NCBI RefSeq assembly: GCF_000026945.1
Contig: NC_012861.1
Span: 2,108,001 to 2,172,000, forward strand
Direction: 5' to 3'
Length of the DNA stretch: 64,000 nucleotides
Source of the DNA: Candida dubliniensis CD36
Taxonomy: Eukaryota > Ascomycota > Pichiomycetes > Serinales > Debaryomycetaceae
Positions within the stretch are counted from its first letter, which is position 1, and every line of letters starts with the position of its first letter. Positions 49,692-60,008 of the stretch are shown here, piece after piece. The position numbers were made by a program, and so were the translations under genes. The notes under the pieces are model-generated. The model did not search any database and had not been told where the DNA came from. It saw nothing but the letters and a program-made list of their open reading frames with translations.

Positions 49692-51334
49692 GATTGTGTA
49701 AATTGAGTTTACCAAGTACTATGGGAGATCCTGTAGTTTCCTTTCAAAATAAGGCAAGGGGTTTATAAACAATTTGATTAGTAGTTTCAATAGTTAAGAG
49801 AAGTAGAGATCGTTGGTGGTGGCGGTTAGAAATTGTTGATACTTTTTTTGAATGAGTGTTGTATGACGAAGCAAAAAAAGAAAAATAATGAATGAGTGGG
49901 TGGTGGTTGTCTCAGTGTTTACTGTGTGTATACTGTGTGTGAGTGCGTGTCCATGTGCTCAGTACGTGTACGTGTGATTATTATTTATTTTTTGTTGGAT
50001 TAAAAAATTTTTTTGTTGGTCTTTTTTTCTTGTTTCTTTTTCAAGTCTGTTTTAGGAAAGATACACGATTGATCAACCATTTCTCCATACAAAAAAAAAG
50101 CAATAATTGTCTGGCTTTACACTACCCTTACTTTACCCCTATTTACAATAATAGTAGTAGTGATTATTATTTACCATCGTTGTTGTTAATCAATCAATAA
50201 TTAATTGGATTAATTGATACTTGCATATCAGGCATAGTTGTGTGTGTGTGTGTGTGTAGACCTGTATGTAGCAAATGAAATCAATTGTTCCAATAAAAGC
50301 TTAGATCAAGATCTGGTTTTGGTATTGTATAAGGTTGAGGCTACAAGCTTTGGGTCACAAGATCCCAACAATTAAATCGTAGATATAGAAGGTCAATGAG
50401 AGTAGGATTAGTGTTTACCCGTGTTTTCCTAATCTTAGGCTACTGATCTTGGTGATGTATCATTTTGAAAGGGTACTGCTACTGTCATGCATATGTATGT
50501 AACAATTTACTATCTAATTATCAACCGTAAGGGTAATAATAATTATCACCCCCTTTTTTTTACTACACTGTGAACTAAGGAAAGGGTACCAAAGTTACAA
50601 ATCACGTTCTGAGTACGAAGTAAAAGAATTCAATTAAGAGTTGAGTATCTATAGCACACAACAACCGCATATAAGTTTCTCTGAATATGATTTCTTAGAT
50701 TGAATTACATTTACTGAACCAGAAGTTTGAATCAAAAAAGTGGAGTAAATTAGAGTTGGTTTCGGTTTCAGAATCATTTTAGTCCTTCGTTGATTGGGTT
50801 TGCTGTTCTTAAGATTCTTCTGATTCGTTCCATCTAAGCTTATGAGCTTCATTGTGAATTTGCGATAGATAATTTGTTTCTTGCCGACATAATCCGGCTT
50901 TAGAAGAGTTGCTCTATTGTGGACCACTTTTCCAAGTTATCAATCACCTACTTTGCCACTGGCAATGTCAATTTAATTTGTGTTGTTTCCTATAATTGGC
51001 ATATATACTTAAGTTTATTTTGCAGTTTGTCTATCGAATAAGGAGCACCTTTTCACAGTTCAATGTTAACATTTTTTTGGAAAATCAACTCTACCTCATT
51101 AATAATCGAAATAATAAGATCAGTTAATAGTATCTTATAGTGAATATTGTCAGATATGATCATTTAACAGTAATGGTCGTGCGTATTGACTAAACTGAAC
51201 CTGATGATTAAAGTTTGATCACGAGAATTCAAAACCGAAACAAGAAAAAACTCAACGACGACGAAAAAAAAAAAAACAACTTGCTTTCAACACTATCATT
51301 AATTAACGTTTAATACCACTCCAAATCATTCACG
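49692..51334. other. Divergent SPT23/SLR1 promoter region
   Basis: 1.64 kb. Contains GT-rich alternating sequence near 49914-49978 and a GT repeat at 50230-50258. The ORFs (85 and 92 codons) are unsupported. An A run (51264-51278) lies about 60 bp before the SLR1 ATG. Confidence 0.5.
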
Positions 51335-52919
51335 ATGCCAAAGAACACATTATACGTTACTGGGTTTTCAAGAGAATCCAAAGCTGCTGATTTAGCTCCA
51401 GATTTTGAAAAGTATGTATAACTGAGTGTGATACCTTCAAGATATCTTGAAAATTTTTTTTTTTTGTTTTTGCTATGAAGTTTTAGTTTCCATAACCTGT
51501 TTTTTATGGATTCAACAGTTGGGGATTTTCATTTTATTTACTCTTAACAGACTCCTTCTTACTTCTAAATTAACAACAAACTTTAGGATTTATTGATTCC
51601 ATGATTTATTAGATAACAATCTAGGTTATTTCATTGGTATTGATATTATCACAATCCTAATCATCCTAATCGTCATTATCCACAGCATATTTTATCAACG
51701 CTTCTTAACAAGAGAATTCATAATAGTTGTTATCCTGTTTCAGTTTAAGAAGGCGACAGACATGAATTTTGAGTGAAGCGATTCCAAAAGCGATACATTG
51801 TCTTTACACTTTCTTCCCCTCCTTCATTCATCAGTCTTCTTTGATTCCGATTCCGATTCAATTCCAGACATATTGAACACATATCAGATGATCCACTTTC
51901 CCTTTTCATTTTTTAAACTCCGTTTTCCTTCCTTTGTTTCTCCTCCATTTTCCCTTTTCCATTCCTTCCCTTCTTCCTTCTTTCCTACCTCCCTGAATAT
52001 TTTCATTTAAATCACCGAATTGATTTAGCCATATTCATCCTTTTCATTGAACTTTTCTGTAATTATGCATCACTATATCTGATCACATCTAATTTACATT
52101 CTTAATTTTTATTTTTCATTTCTATTTCTCCCTTCCAATTATTTCATTCTAAGTTTTATCCCCATAATTTCAAAACAAACATAAAGAAAAACAACAAAAA
52201 ATTTTTAGTATCATTTTCATCAGTTTCATCGAGACTAACAACAATTATCAAATTATAATTATAGATACGGAGAATTAGTTAGATTAGATATTCCTCCACC
52301 AAGATCCGACGATGGTGGAAAATACGCATTTGTCGAATATAAGGATGCTGAAAGTTGTGAACGTGCTTTAGAATTGGATGGTAAAACTTTACCATATACA
52401 ATAAATGACGGATTGGTTGTTCAAGTTGCCAGATCCGACCCATACCGTGTGAGACAACAATTTTCCGGTCCAAGAGGAGGTTACCGTGATGGTGGTTATG
52501 GCGGAAGAGGAGGGTACCGCGATGGTGGCTATCGTGACGGTGGTAGAGGTGGCTATGGAGGAAGAGGCGGCTACGGTGGTTATCGTGATGGGGGAAGAGG
52601 TGGTGGTTACGGTGGCTACCGTGACGGAGGAAGAGGCGGTTATGGAGGTTACCGAGATGGCGGAAGAGGCGGTGGCTATGGTGGCTACCGTGATGGGGGA
52701 AGAGGTGGCTACCGCGAAGGAGGGTACCGTGATGGAGGATATCGCGATGGTGGTAGAGGTGGTTACAGTGGAAGAGGTGGTTATGACCGTGAAGAAGGTA
52801 GAGGAGACTATGATCGTGAAGAAGGTAGAGAGCCAAGAGTTGAAGAGAAAAGATACAGTAGATCTCCTTCAAGATCTCCTCCTAGAAGAGATAGATCAAG
52901 ATCCCCAGAACGGTATTAG
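51335..52919 (+). CDS. SLR1: SR-like RNA-binding protein Slr1 (two exons)
   Basis: Exon 1 is 51335-51411 and exon 2 is 52265-52919, joined inside a Lys codon, giving 243 aa. The intron is supported by GTATGT at its 5' end, AG at 52263-52264, GACTAAC about 30 bp before the 3' site, and an RRM that is whole only after splicing. The RRM runs MPKNTLYVTGFSRESKAADL (RNP2), then YGELVRLDIPPP and GKYAFVEYKD (RNP1), to VVQVARSDPYR. Residues ~105-205 are Arg/Gly/Tyr-rich repeats (RDGGYGGRGGYRDGG) and the tail is an RS segment (SRSPSRSPPRRDRSRSPERY). Slr1 is a shuttling SR-like protein affecting hyphal growth in C. albicans. A 197-codon ORF on the opposite strand over the RGG repeats is a shadow. Confidence 0.93.
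51412..52264 (+). other. 853 bp intron of SLR1
   Basis: 5' site GTATGT (51412-51417), branch-like GACTAAC near 52231-52237, 3' site TAG ending at 52264. Reading through from exon 1 hits a stop within three codons. CT-rich in the middle (51800-51990). It is long for a yeast intron. Confidence 0.88.
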
Positions 52920-53138
52920 ATCATTTATGAGCAACGATATTTCCTCTCTTCTTTTATCCTTTGTTTTTATATTATATTTCTTTTCCCAACTAGTTTTATA
53001 GTGATTGGTAAGAAGTAAATTGATGTTTCATTTGATCAACCTTAAAAAGGTATCAGATGAATCTAAATAACAACAGCATGTACAATTCAGCAAATATACA
53101 AATCAAAAAAAAAAAAAAAAACTTGTATTTGTTTCTTT

Positions 53139-55088
53139 CTATAACCCAATTATTCCCGCATGGGATGGCTCTAAGCCATAACTTATCCTATTAGCAAACC
53201 CAATACCAAATGCCCTTTGAGTATTTGTTCTACCAGCATTCTTAATTGATATATCTCGTAAAGTAGCCATGACACAAAGTAGAACCATTGAATCAATATC
53301 AATTGAAAGAGTACTATTTTCATCTTTATCTAATAAAAACAGTTTATCCTGATATATTTGAATTTTACCTTCTTCAGTGTATTTTTTCGGTAATAAACTA
53401 GAATTTGTTCGATACAACATTGAATCTTTAAAACAACCAAATGGTGGTAAATCATTGCTTATATACAGTGAAGTATTGGTTGCTTGAGAAATATTATCTT
53501 CATCAGTAAATGCATTATTGGGTATGGGATTAATGAAAGTATTTGGATCGTCATAATTGAATTCAATGTATGTTTTAAGTTTCTTATCATTTGATTTGCG
53601 TTTAAGAAGTAATCCTCCAGCAGCAGCAGTAATTGTGGCAGTCGAAGTGATGGTGGTTAAGCCTAAACCACTGTTGGGTTTTTTATTAATTATATTATCG
53701 ACCAATGAAGGTTTATCATCATCTATTACTAGTAATCTCATATGAGGATTATAATGTTGTACAACTCCCAGTAACATTGCTGGTCCAATTACTCTAAACC
53801 GGGTCTTTTTGTACAAAAAATCCGCAAATGGTCGTAAATTACTTTGAAACATAATCACTTTGAAGCTTGGTTGATCCAATGGGGTAAATTCAAATATAAA
53901 TCTTCGAAATGATTGAAAATATTTCGAATATACTTGACAAAAATTATATGTTTCAAATTCAAAATCCTCTTTACCGAGAGTGTACTCGTCAGACGATTTT
54001 AGTGGAGATTTCACTTTTATCTTAGCTGGTAATGATGATGCTAATGACAGTGTCGATGATGATGATGGTGTCAGTGGTGAAGGTGGAGGTTGTGGGACTT
54101 CTTTATATCGTTTAAATATTATACATGGTGTGCTTTTCCGGAATGAAGATAAATATGGGGTTTGGATTTTGAATAATGGTAATCCCAAACCTTTTAGTTT
54201 TTGATCCAATGGAATAATATGGGGTCTATCATCAATTATTATTCCTTCACTTTGTTGGTCGATATCCTCTCGTTTGATATTTGTTGAGGATGATGAGGAT
54301 GCTCGTTTGATAGTTCCTTGGTTGTCATATACCATAATCAGATTCTTGCGATGTTTTTTAATGCTTGATCGTAGTTGTTTGAATAATTCAAACGATTCAG
54401 CACTGGGGAATATATAAGTATTATGTTTCAACATACCAGCAACAATTATAAACAGTCGCCTAACATCAAAAGATGACAATTGTTTTTCTAGAATTTTATA
54501 ATGAGTCATGGCAAAAGTTTCCAAGGGGACATGTGCTTCATCGAATATGGTGGAAATATCATCTAAATCATCACCTGCAATCTCAGGTATAATAACATGA
54601 CCCTGGGTTTGTTGTGACACATCATTACCACTACTGTTTCCCGTAGTACTCTGTTCATTCTCATTACGATACTCTTGTGATTCCCGATATCGTCTTTCTT
54701 CAATTAATCTCATTTGTCTAATCACAAATGGTAAGTACATGGTAAAATTATCAATATAACTATCCTGTAACTCTAGTCGTTGATGTCGATCAATAAATAA
54801 TGTGTTTGCCTCAGATAATGTGGTCGATTGGTTACTTTGAGTTGTTGTCAATGGTGACATTTCTTGATCAGAGGATTCATCAATTATTGCTGACTCGGAG
54901 TCATTCTGACGAAAGTGATTCCCATTCATTGCAGATGTAGAATGCAATATTTCATAATTAATAATTGGGTTTGGTTGGCTGTGTCTTCGAAATTCATGGT
55001 TACCCCTTGCCAGTTGTTGTTGGGAGTCACTAGTTGAAGTTCTTCTACTCTGCGATACAGTAGAATTTGATCGTAGTTTCTTGAACAT
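53139..55088 (-). CDS. Uncharacterised 649-aa fungal protein
   Basis: I do not recognise the family. Residues 1-100 are Ser/Arg/Gln/Asn-rich and disordered. A helical block follows (SYIDNFTMYLPFVIRQMRLI, LSSFDVRRLFIIVAGMLKHN). The C-terminal half looks globular: SYLSSFRKSTPCIIFKRY, FEFTPLDQPSFKVIMFQSNL, then KTRFRVIGPAMLLGVVQ, and a final compact part with CFKDSMLYRTNSSLL, LSIDIDSMVLLCVMATLRDI and the ending FGIGFANRISYGLEPSHAGI. Alternating beta-like segments recall tubby/scramblase-like barrels, but only weakly. It has no signal peptide or membrane span. A Ser/Pro-rich linker (QPPPSPLTPSSSSTLSLASS) sits mid-protein. It converges on SLR1 with 219 bp between stops. The intact 1.95 kb frame makes it a real gene. 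Confidence 0.8.
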   Translation of the reverse strand: MFKKLRSNSTVSQSRRTSTSDSQQQLARGNHEFRRHSQPNPIINYEILHSTSAMNGNHFRQNDSESAIIDESSDQEMSPLTTTQSNQSTTLSEANTLFIDRHQRLELQDSYIDNFTMYLPFVIRQMRLIEERRYRESQEYRNENEQSTTGNSSGNDVSQQTQGHVIIPEIAGDDLDDISTIFDEAHVPLETFAMTHYKILEKQLSSFDVRRLFIIVAGMLKHNTYIFPSAESFELFKQLRSSIKKHRKNLIMVYDNQGTIKRASSSSSTNIKREDIDQQSEGIIIDDRPHIIPLDQKLKGLGLPLFKIQTPYLSSFRKSTPCIIFKRYKEVPQPPPSPLTPSSSSTLSLASSLPAKIKVKSPLKSSDEYTLGKEDFEFETYNFCQVYSKYFQSFRRFIFEFTPLDQPSFKVIMFQSNLRPFADFLYKKTRFRVIGPAMLLGVVQHYNPHMRLLVIDDDKPSLVDNIINKKPNSGLGLTTITSTATITAAAGGLLLKRKSNDKKLKTYIEFNYDDPNTFINPIPNNAFTDEDNISQATNTSLYISNDLPPFGCFKDSMLYRTNSSLLPKKYTEEGKIQIYQDKLFLLDKDENSTLSIDIDSMVLLCVMATLRDISIKNAGRTNTQRAFGIGFANRISYGLEPSHAGIIGL

Positions 55089-55623
55089 AATCGACTTGCT
55101 AAATTAAAAGAATGGACAAAGGGGGGGGGCTGTTGTTGACTTGTCGATTGCTGGAAAATACACGTCTAAAACAATAAAACCAAAGTTGTTTCCAAACCGA
55201 TTGAATGGAAATACTGTTCAAATGTGGATCAATTAATGTATCAACTCAAAGTGAACGGCCTATACTCGGTATATAACTGATAAAAATGGTGTAGGAAAAG
55301 AGAGGTATTGAATGATTAGGGGATTTTCAATTACTCCAATTAGACGGAGAAGGGTGGCCGGAATGGGAGCGGAATAGGACGAGGAGATTATATACAGGAA
55401 ACAGAAAAAGAGAACGTTATCTCCTGACACAAAACAATGTCAAGCAAATTCTATTTGATTCAGCCGGTTCTAATCTACTGATATATATATATATATCTAC
55501 GTGGCTTTTTCAAGCTATAAAATCAGGAATATAATTATTAATTAAGAATATATATATATGTATACATAGTTAGAGGAAGAAAATTAGAAAGCTATAACTC
55601 TTATTTGGTCTTGTATCAACCAT
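55089..55623. other. Upstream region of the 649-aa gene
   Basis: 535 bp with a run of G at 55120-55128 and TA repeats at 55480-55495 and 55548-55560. No gene seen. Confidence 0.5.
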
Positions 55624-57618
55624 TCAAAAACTTTCTAGAATATCACAGTTTGACTTTGGTTTCTTTGGACTTAGTTTAAAATTGCGTAATTCAGGTTCAT
55701 AATTCTCTTTATCAAAGTTTGCTATTGTGGTGTGTCGTTTAAAATCATTATCCAACGTGTTATAAGTATTATGGTGGTTAGTGGTGGTGGTGCTATTATT
55801 ACTATTATCAACCAATCGACGTAATCTTGTTGTTTGTGATAAACTCTTTATTATCTGATCTTTGTCTTTTAATTGTTCTTTCAACATAAGAATTTCCTCT
55901 TCTTGTTCTTTCAAAGCCTCCATTAACTCGGATGATTCATTAGCAGTGTGAGAGATTGGTATACTTGATGTTGGTGATGACTGATGTGAGCTACTCATTG
56001 ATTCTAATTTCAATTGGGTCTCTAAACGAGCGATATATGATTTATATTCATTGGCCTCATAAGTCATTTTCTTATAGAAATCTTCAATATTTGTCATTAG
56101 AATTTGCAGACTGTCCAAGCCAGATGCTAAAATATCGTTCAAGATATCGTTTTTGATAATAGCTGTTTCTGTTTTTTGCAAATCTGTTAATCTGTTCAAA
56201 TGATCCAATTTTTCTATCAACACTCTGTTTTCTGACTCCAATTGAATAATCCTTGAACTTTCAAATTCTTTCAATGATGCACTCGTACTTGATTGTAATT
56301 TTATAATTTCTTGTCGTTGTTTACTAATGATTTCATTCAACTCTTGAATCATCCGACTTGAGTCACCACCCTCAAGCTTTTGACTCATATTTCTCTCAAC
56401 ATTTATAACTATATCTTTAGCTCTTGCGGCAAATCTTAAAGTTTTATATGTCTCAGCTACACACTGTTGAGAATTTTGTTGATTACTCCCCATATGGATG
56501 GTACAAAGAATCAGAACCAATGAAGATCCACTTAATGCCGGTTGTAATAACCTTGTCAATTTTGAGTCTCGATACGGAATATGTTCTAGAGTCGAGCTTG
56601 AAAGTTTATTGATGACATTGGATAAAGCCAATAATGATTTATTGATAAATGAACCTTCTTTTCTTCTTTCTAAACTTGTTGCTGCTCTCTCCAGCCCTGC
56701 CAAATCACATAAGGATAACGTTGATTTTAATTCAGTTTCTGATAACAAGTCAATGGTCTGTAATCTTATTTGTAAAATTGAATGAGATCTAGATGATCTG
56801 GCATTGAAATCAGTAGCACTTGTTTTTCTATTGGTATCCCCATATTTAATCAATTGCAATAGTTGTGGTTTCGACGTGATATTAGCACTTGTTAATCCAA
56901 CTACTTTGATACCGAAATCCACATCGTCTCTAATTTTCAAATCTTGGTTACTCTGAGAGGTCGTTGGAGATGATGGTGATCCAGATAATAAATCTATTAT
57001 TTTTTCATTATATATCTCAAGATACGAGATATCCATTTTATATTTTTTTGTAGTGGCGTTGTCGGTGATTTTTTGGAAAATGTCATTTATTGCCAATTCA
57101 ACAAACCCAGGATCGGTGTCACACCCTTTCATGGAAAATGTTTTACCTGATCCTGTCATCCCATACGCAAATATAGTACCATTATATCCTTCTTCAAGAA
57201 ATTTATTGACAACGTTATAACATGATTTGTTATATACTTGGATATTGCTCAATTGTCTATCCATGGGGAATACATTATCAAACACAAATCTTGTCCCATC
57301 GTTGGTATTCATTATTGAGTTATCATACTCATCAATACTCCAACTTTTAGTGTCGATTGTGTTAGGGTTTGGTCTAATTGAAACGGTTATGGCCCCCGTA
57401 TAGGGTTCTTGACTTTTCATTAACGGCGTTGATGGCCGACTAATTGACATTGCTGAACTTGGACGAGATCTAGGGGGTTGAATCGGTGACGATGATTTGG
57501 GAATCATCGATAATCTTGATGGTGGTCTGAATGAGTTTCTAGAAGGGGTGGAATTAATTGTTGTAGTAGAACTGTTAGCATAGCAAGATCTTGCTCTTGT
57601 TGGCGTTTTATGGGACAT
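55624..57618 (-). CDS. KIP2: Kinesin Kip2 (N-terminal motor)
   Basis: The product is 664 aa from ATG 57618 (MSHKTPTRARS); the open frame upstream has only a TTG. A Ser/Pro/Arg-rich head (1-75) precedes the motor (about 76-400), with ITVSIRPNP, P-loop YGMTGSGKTFSM (about 150-160), switch I NARSSRSHSI, and switch II DLAG?ERAATS. The ? (residue 309) is CTG at 56694-56692, canonical Ser. The microtubule-binding EGSFINKSLLALSNVI and PYRDSKLTRLLQPALSGSS follow. Residues ~410-600 form coiled coils (SKQRQEIIKLQ, EALKEQEEEILMLKEQLKDK). The motor position, basic Ser-rich head and short coil match S. cerevisiae Kip2, a plus-end-directed motor that stabilises cytoplasmic microtubules and moves dynein to plus ends. 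Confidence 0.88.
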   Translation of the reverse strand: MSHKTPTRARSCYANSSTTTINSTPSRNSFRPPSRLSMIPKSSSPIQPPRSRPSSAMSISRPSTPLMKSQEPYTGAITVSIRPNPNTIDTKSWSIDEYDNSIMNTNDGTRFVFDNVFPMDRQLSNIQVYNKSCYNVVNKFLEEGYNGTIFAYGMTGSGKTFSMKGCDTDPGFVELAINDIFQKITDNATTKKYKMDISYLEIYNEKIIDLLSGSPSSPTTSQSNQDLKIRDDVDFGIKVVGLTSANITSKPQLLQLIKYGDTNRKTSATDFNARSSRSHSILQIRLQTIDLLSETELKSTLSLCDLAGLERAATSLERRKEGSFINKSLLALSNVINKLSSSTLEHIPYRDSKLTRLLQPALSGSSLVLILCTIHMGSNQQNSQQCVAETYKTLRFAARAKDIVINVERNMSQKLEGGDSSRMIQELNEIISKQRQEIIKLQSSTSASLKEFESSRIIQLESENRVLIEKLDHLNRLTDLQKTETAIIKNDILNDILASGLDSLQILMTNIEDFYKKMTYEANEYKSYIARLETQLKLESMSSSHQSSPTSSIPISHTANESSELMEALKEQEEEILMLKEQLKDKDQIIKSLSQTTRLRRLVDNSNNSTTTTNHHNTYNTLDNDFKRHTTIANFDKENYEPELRNFKLSPKKPKSNCDILESF

Positions 57619-57973
57619 TAGCAATATATGTTTGTATCTAGAAAAATTATGACAAAAGGACAGAAATTTGATGGAACAAAAACAAAAAAGGGTAAACTAT
57701 ATCACTTTTGTATTTGGTCTTGTCTGTGGTTTTTACGGGTTTGAAGAATTTTTTTGCTTAATTTAGGTGGTGATGGTGGTTGTTCGTTACAAAAAAAAAA
57801 AAAAATTTGATATTGTTTAAAGTATTGACAATTTATCCAAATCAGGAAATATAACTGCAAAAAAAAAATATATATGCATATAAAAAGTATACACGTATTA
57901 CGTAAGAGAAGAATATATCCTGTTATTATTGTTGGTAGTGGTGGTTGTTATAACAACTGTTTGACACCTTTGT
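57619..57973. other. KIP2 upstream spacer
   Basis: 355 bp between minus-strand genes, AT-rich with A runs near 57789-57804 and 57860-57869. No gene seen. Confidence 0.55.
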
Positions 57974-59278
57974 TTATAGGACAAAACAAGCACGATCAGT
58001 AATATCTTTACCATACCATATAGACCAATCCTTATATTTCTTATTCAATTCACTGCCGATCAAATCAAGTTCTTGTTTTGCTAATATTGCACATCTAATG
58101 TCATAATAGAATATACTGAAGCATAACTTTCTACTAATAACAGAACCAATGTCAAGAACTTTACCAAATTTATTAAAGTCGTTTTTAATTTCCTCGAAAT
58201 TCAAATTGCTAGAATAATGAATATCGGGTTCTGGATAAAACATTTTATCACCATTCCTAATTCTTTTACCAGGGATATTTTTGGAAATAATCAAGCATCT
58301 TCTACAACCATTATGTAAAATATCACTCATTAATGAACTTGATAATGTGTAATTAACCATATTATTTTCATCGTTCAACCATTCAACTTTTAATTTCACG
58401 CCATTTACCATTAATAACCCTGTTGCCTTGCCATATGTATAAAATTGTTTTGCATGTTCTGGGAATATAAAATATAGTTCAATTTTCCCATTTGATAATA
58501 CTGTTAACTTCTCCAAGGGGCCTCCACATACTTGTTGCAAAACACTATTCAACCCCATTGACTCACTGATATTTGACAACAACACACATCTCCTTTTATT
58601 GTTTTGTTCAACTGGTGGTCTTTTAACTCGATTAAATACTTTATGGAATTTTTCATTGGCAACATGATTAATATTTTCCAAACTTGGATTGATCCCAGTA
58701 AGAGGACCATTACTTCCATTGCCAGTTCCATTATTAATTCCACCTAAAGTATAACTATACTCATGGATTCCATTCCCACCACCACTATTATCACTGATTA
58801 ACCCACCAAAGTTTTTCCTTTTAAGATTACTATACTCAGCAATGGTTAAATGTTTGGTGTCATCATTGGCAAGAGTCGATTGATCATCAGCAAATTCAAC
58901 TTCATCATTTTTCATTATACTATCATGGAAACTTTCAATTTTGGCAAATGGCCAGGAACATACTTTTAAAAAATTATTTCTTCTGCTTGAAGAAGAGATG
59001 CCATGAATTGTGGAATACTTGCTATTATTATTATTAATGTTATTAATATTAGTATTATTGCTGTTACTATTAGTGTTGTAATTAAAAGTATCTTCCGACA
59101 AAAGTCGAGAAAACGTGAAACTTGGAGCTCTAGTAGAAGAAACATTGGGTTTGGTAGTTCTTGCTAATAATGAATTTTGAGTATTATTTGTTGAAGCCAC
59201 TATAATGTTTGAGGTTGAATTGTTGCTAGATGAACTTTCAAGTAAATATGAATCAGAACGTTTAATTGATTTTAACAT
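57974..59278 (-). CDS. Probable RRM-type RNA-binding protein
   Basis: The product is 434 aa. Residues 1-215 are Ser/Asn-rich and disordered, with an Asn run near 75-85. From ~225 two RRM-like units follow. The first runs RRCVLLSNISESMGLNSVLQ, then GPLEKLTVLSNGKIELYFIF, FYTYGKATGLLMVNGVKLKV. The second runs CRRCLIISKNIPGKR, FEEIKNDFNKFGKVLDIGSV, LCFSIFYYDIRCAILAKQEL. These have the beta-alpha-beta spacing of RRMs but lack clear aromatic RNP1 residues. The C-terminus KDWSIWYGKDITDRACFVL is distinctive. No exact orthologue is recognised. Possible role: RNA binding or mRNA regulation, inferred from fold only. Confidence 0.65.
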   Translation of the reverse strand: MLKSIKRSDSYLLESSSSNNSTSNIIVASTNNTQNSLLARTTKPNVSSTRAPSFTFSRLLSEDTFNYNTNSNSNNTNINNINNNNSKYSTIHGISSSSRRNNFLKVCSWPFAKIESFHDSIMKNDEVEFADDQSTLANDDTKHLTIAEYSNLKRKNFGGLISDNSGGGNGIHEYSYTLGGINNGTGNGSNGPLTGINPSLENINHVANEKFHKVFNRVKRPPVEQNNKRRCVLLSNISESMGLNSVLQQVCGGPLEKLTVLSNGKIELYFIFPEHAKQFYTYGKATGLLMVNGVKLKVEWLNDENNMVNYTLSSSLMSDILHNGCRRCLIISKNIPGKRIRNGDKMFYPEPDIHYSSNLNFEEIKNDFNKFGKVLDIGSVISRKLCFSIFYYDIRCAILAKQELDLIGSELNKKYKDWSIWYGKDITDRACFVL

Positions 59279-59549
59279 GATAGATCTCTAGCTTTTTGGT
59301 TGTTGATTTTCAATATATAGTTAGAAAGAGTATTGAACATGACACTTTTGGCAAGTGTGGTTGTTTTTTTTTTTTTTGCAGCCATTGGAATTAACCAGAA
59401 TTTTGATATCTATGACTTTTTTTTTGATATCATTAGGAACACTGCAATATAATACCATATTTGAAAGTGAAGCATAACAAGGGTTATATTATTTTATAAA
59501 ACTATATCTTCAGTTATGTATGCTATAATATTTGATCTGACCCTAATTT

Positions 59550-60008
59550 CTAATTCTTTTTAGCAACAAGTTTGATTGGAATAGCATGTGGTTTACCTCT
59601 GAGGATAACTGCGTAGGAATCTTTAGAGTAATTATATGGATCATTAATGTATTGAGCAGCAAAAAGATCGTCAGATCCTTCAAAATTAACCGATCCATCT
59701 TCAGCAATTTCAACAGAAACTGGGGTGGTTACTGAAAATTGAATAATATCAGCATTAGTACCCAAATTGAATTGAACATTAGAATTAACTGGCACATATA
59801 AAAGTTTTTGGGCATCATCATAGGTAACATCAATGCTGTCGGTACCTAAGAAGACATAGTTGATACCAGCACCTTCGTGTAAAATTGAGACACCTTTACC
59901 ATCAACTTCAGCACTGTCAGATTTGGCATACAATTTATAAGAAGTTAATTCAGCTAAAGCTTGAGCAGATAATAATAAAGCAGTGGTAGCAGCAGCAAAG
60001 AATTTCAT
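59550..60008 (-). CDS. Small secreted / cell-wall protein
   Basis: The product is 152 aa. The signal peptide MKFFAAATTALLLSAQALA ends at an ALA-E cleavage site. The mature part is beta-rich and acidic: TSYKLYAKSDSAEVDGKGVS, LHEGAGINYVFLGT, YDDAQKLLYVPVNSNVQFNL. There is one sequon (NYS). It has no Cys in the mature part and no GPI-attachment tail; the end is IKLVAKKN. The 'DGKGVSxxHEGAGINYxFLG' style resembles the small Candida wall proteins around Rhd3/Pga29-Pga31, which are usually GPI-anchored, so this would be an anchorless relative. That relation is from memory and tentative. Codon use is strongly biased to preferred codons (GCT, GTT, TCT), suggesting high expression. Confidence 0.7.
   Translation of the reverse strand: MKFFAAATTALLLSAQALAELTSYKLYAKSDSAEVDGKGVSILHEGAGINYVFLGTDSIDVTYDDAQKLLYVPVNSNVQFNLGTNADIIQFSVTTPVSVEIAEDGSVNFEGSDDLFAAQYINDPYNYSKDSYAVILRGKPHAIPIKLVAKKN

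Noticed and set aside
49691..49715. Longer Spt23 start at 49715
   Set aside because: The first codon is TTG; ATG 49691 is the first proper start. The same reasoning moved KIP2 from 57624 to 57618 and HEM4 from 61326 to 61344.
52279..52872. 197-codon His/Leu-rich ORF antisense to SLR1
   Set aside because: It is the complement of the Gly/Arg/Tyr repeat codons of SLR1 exon 2.
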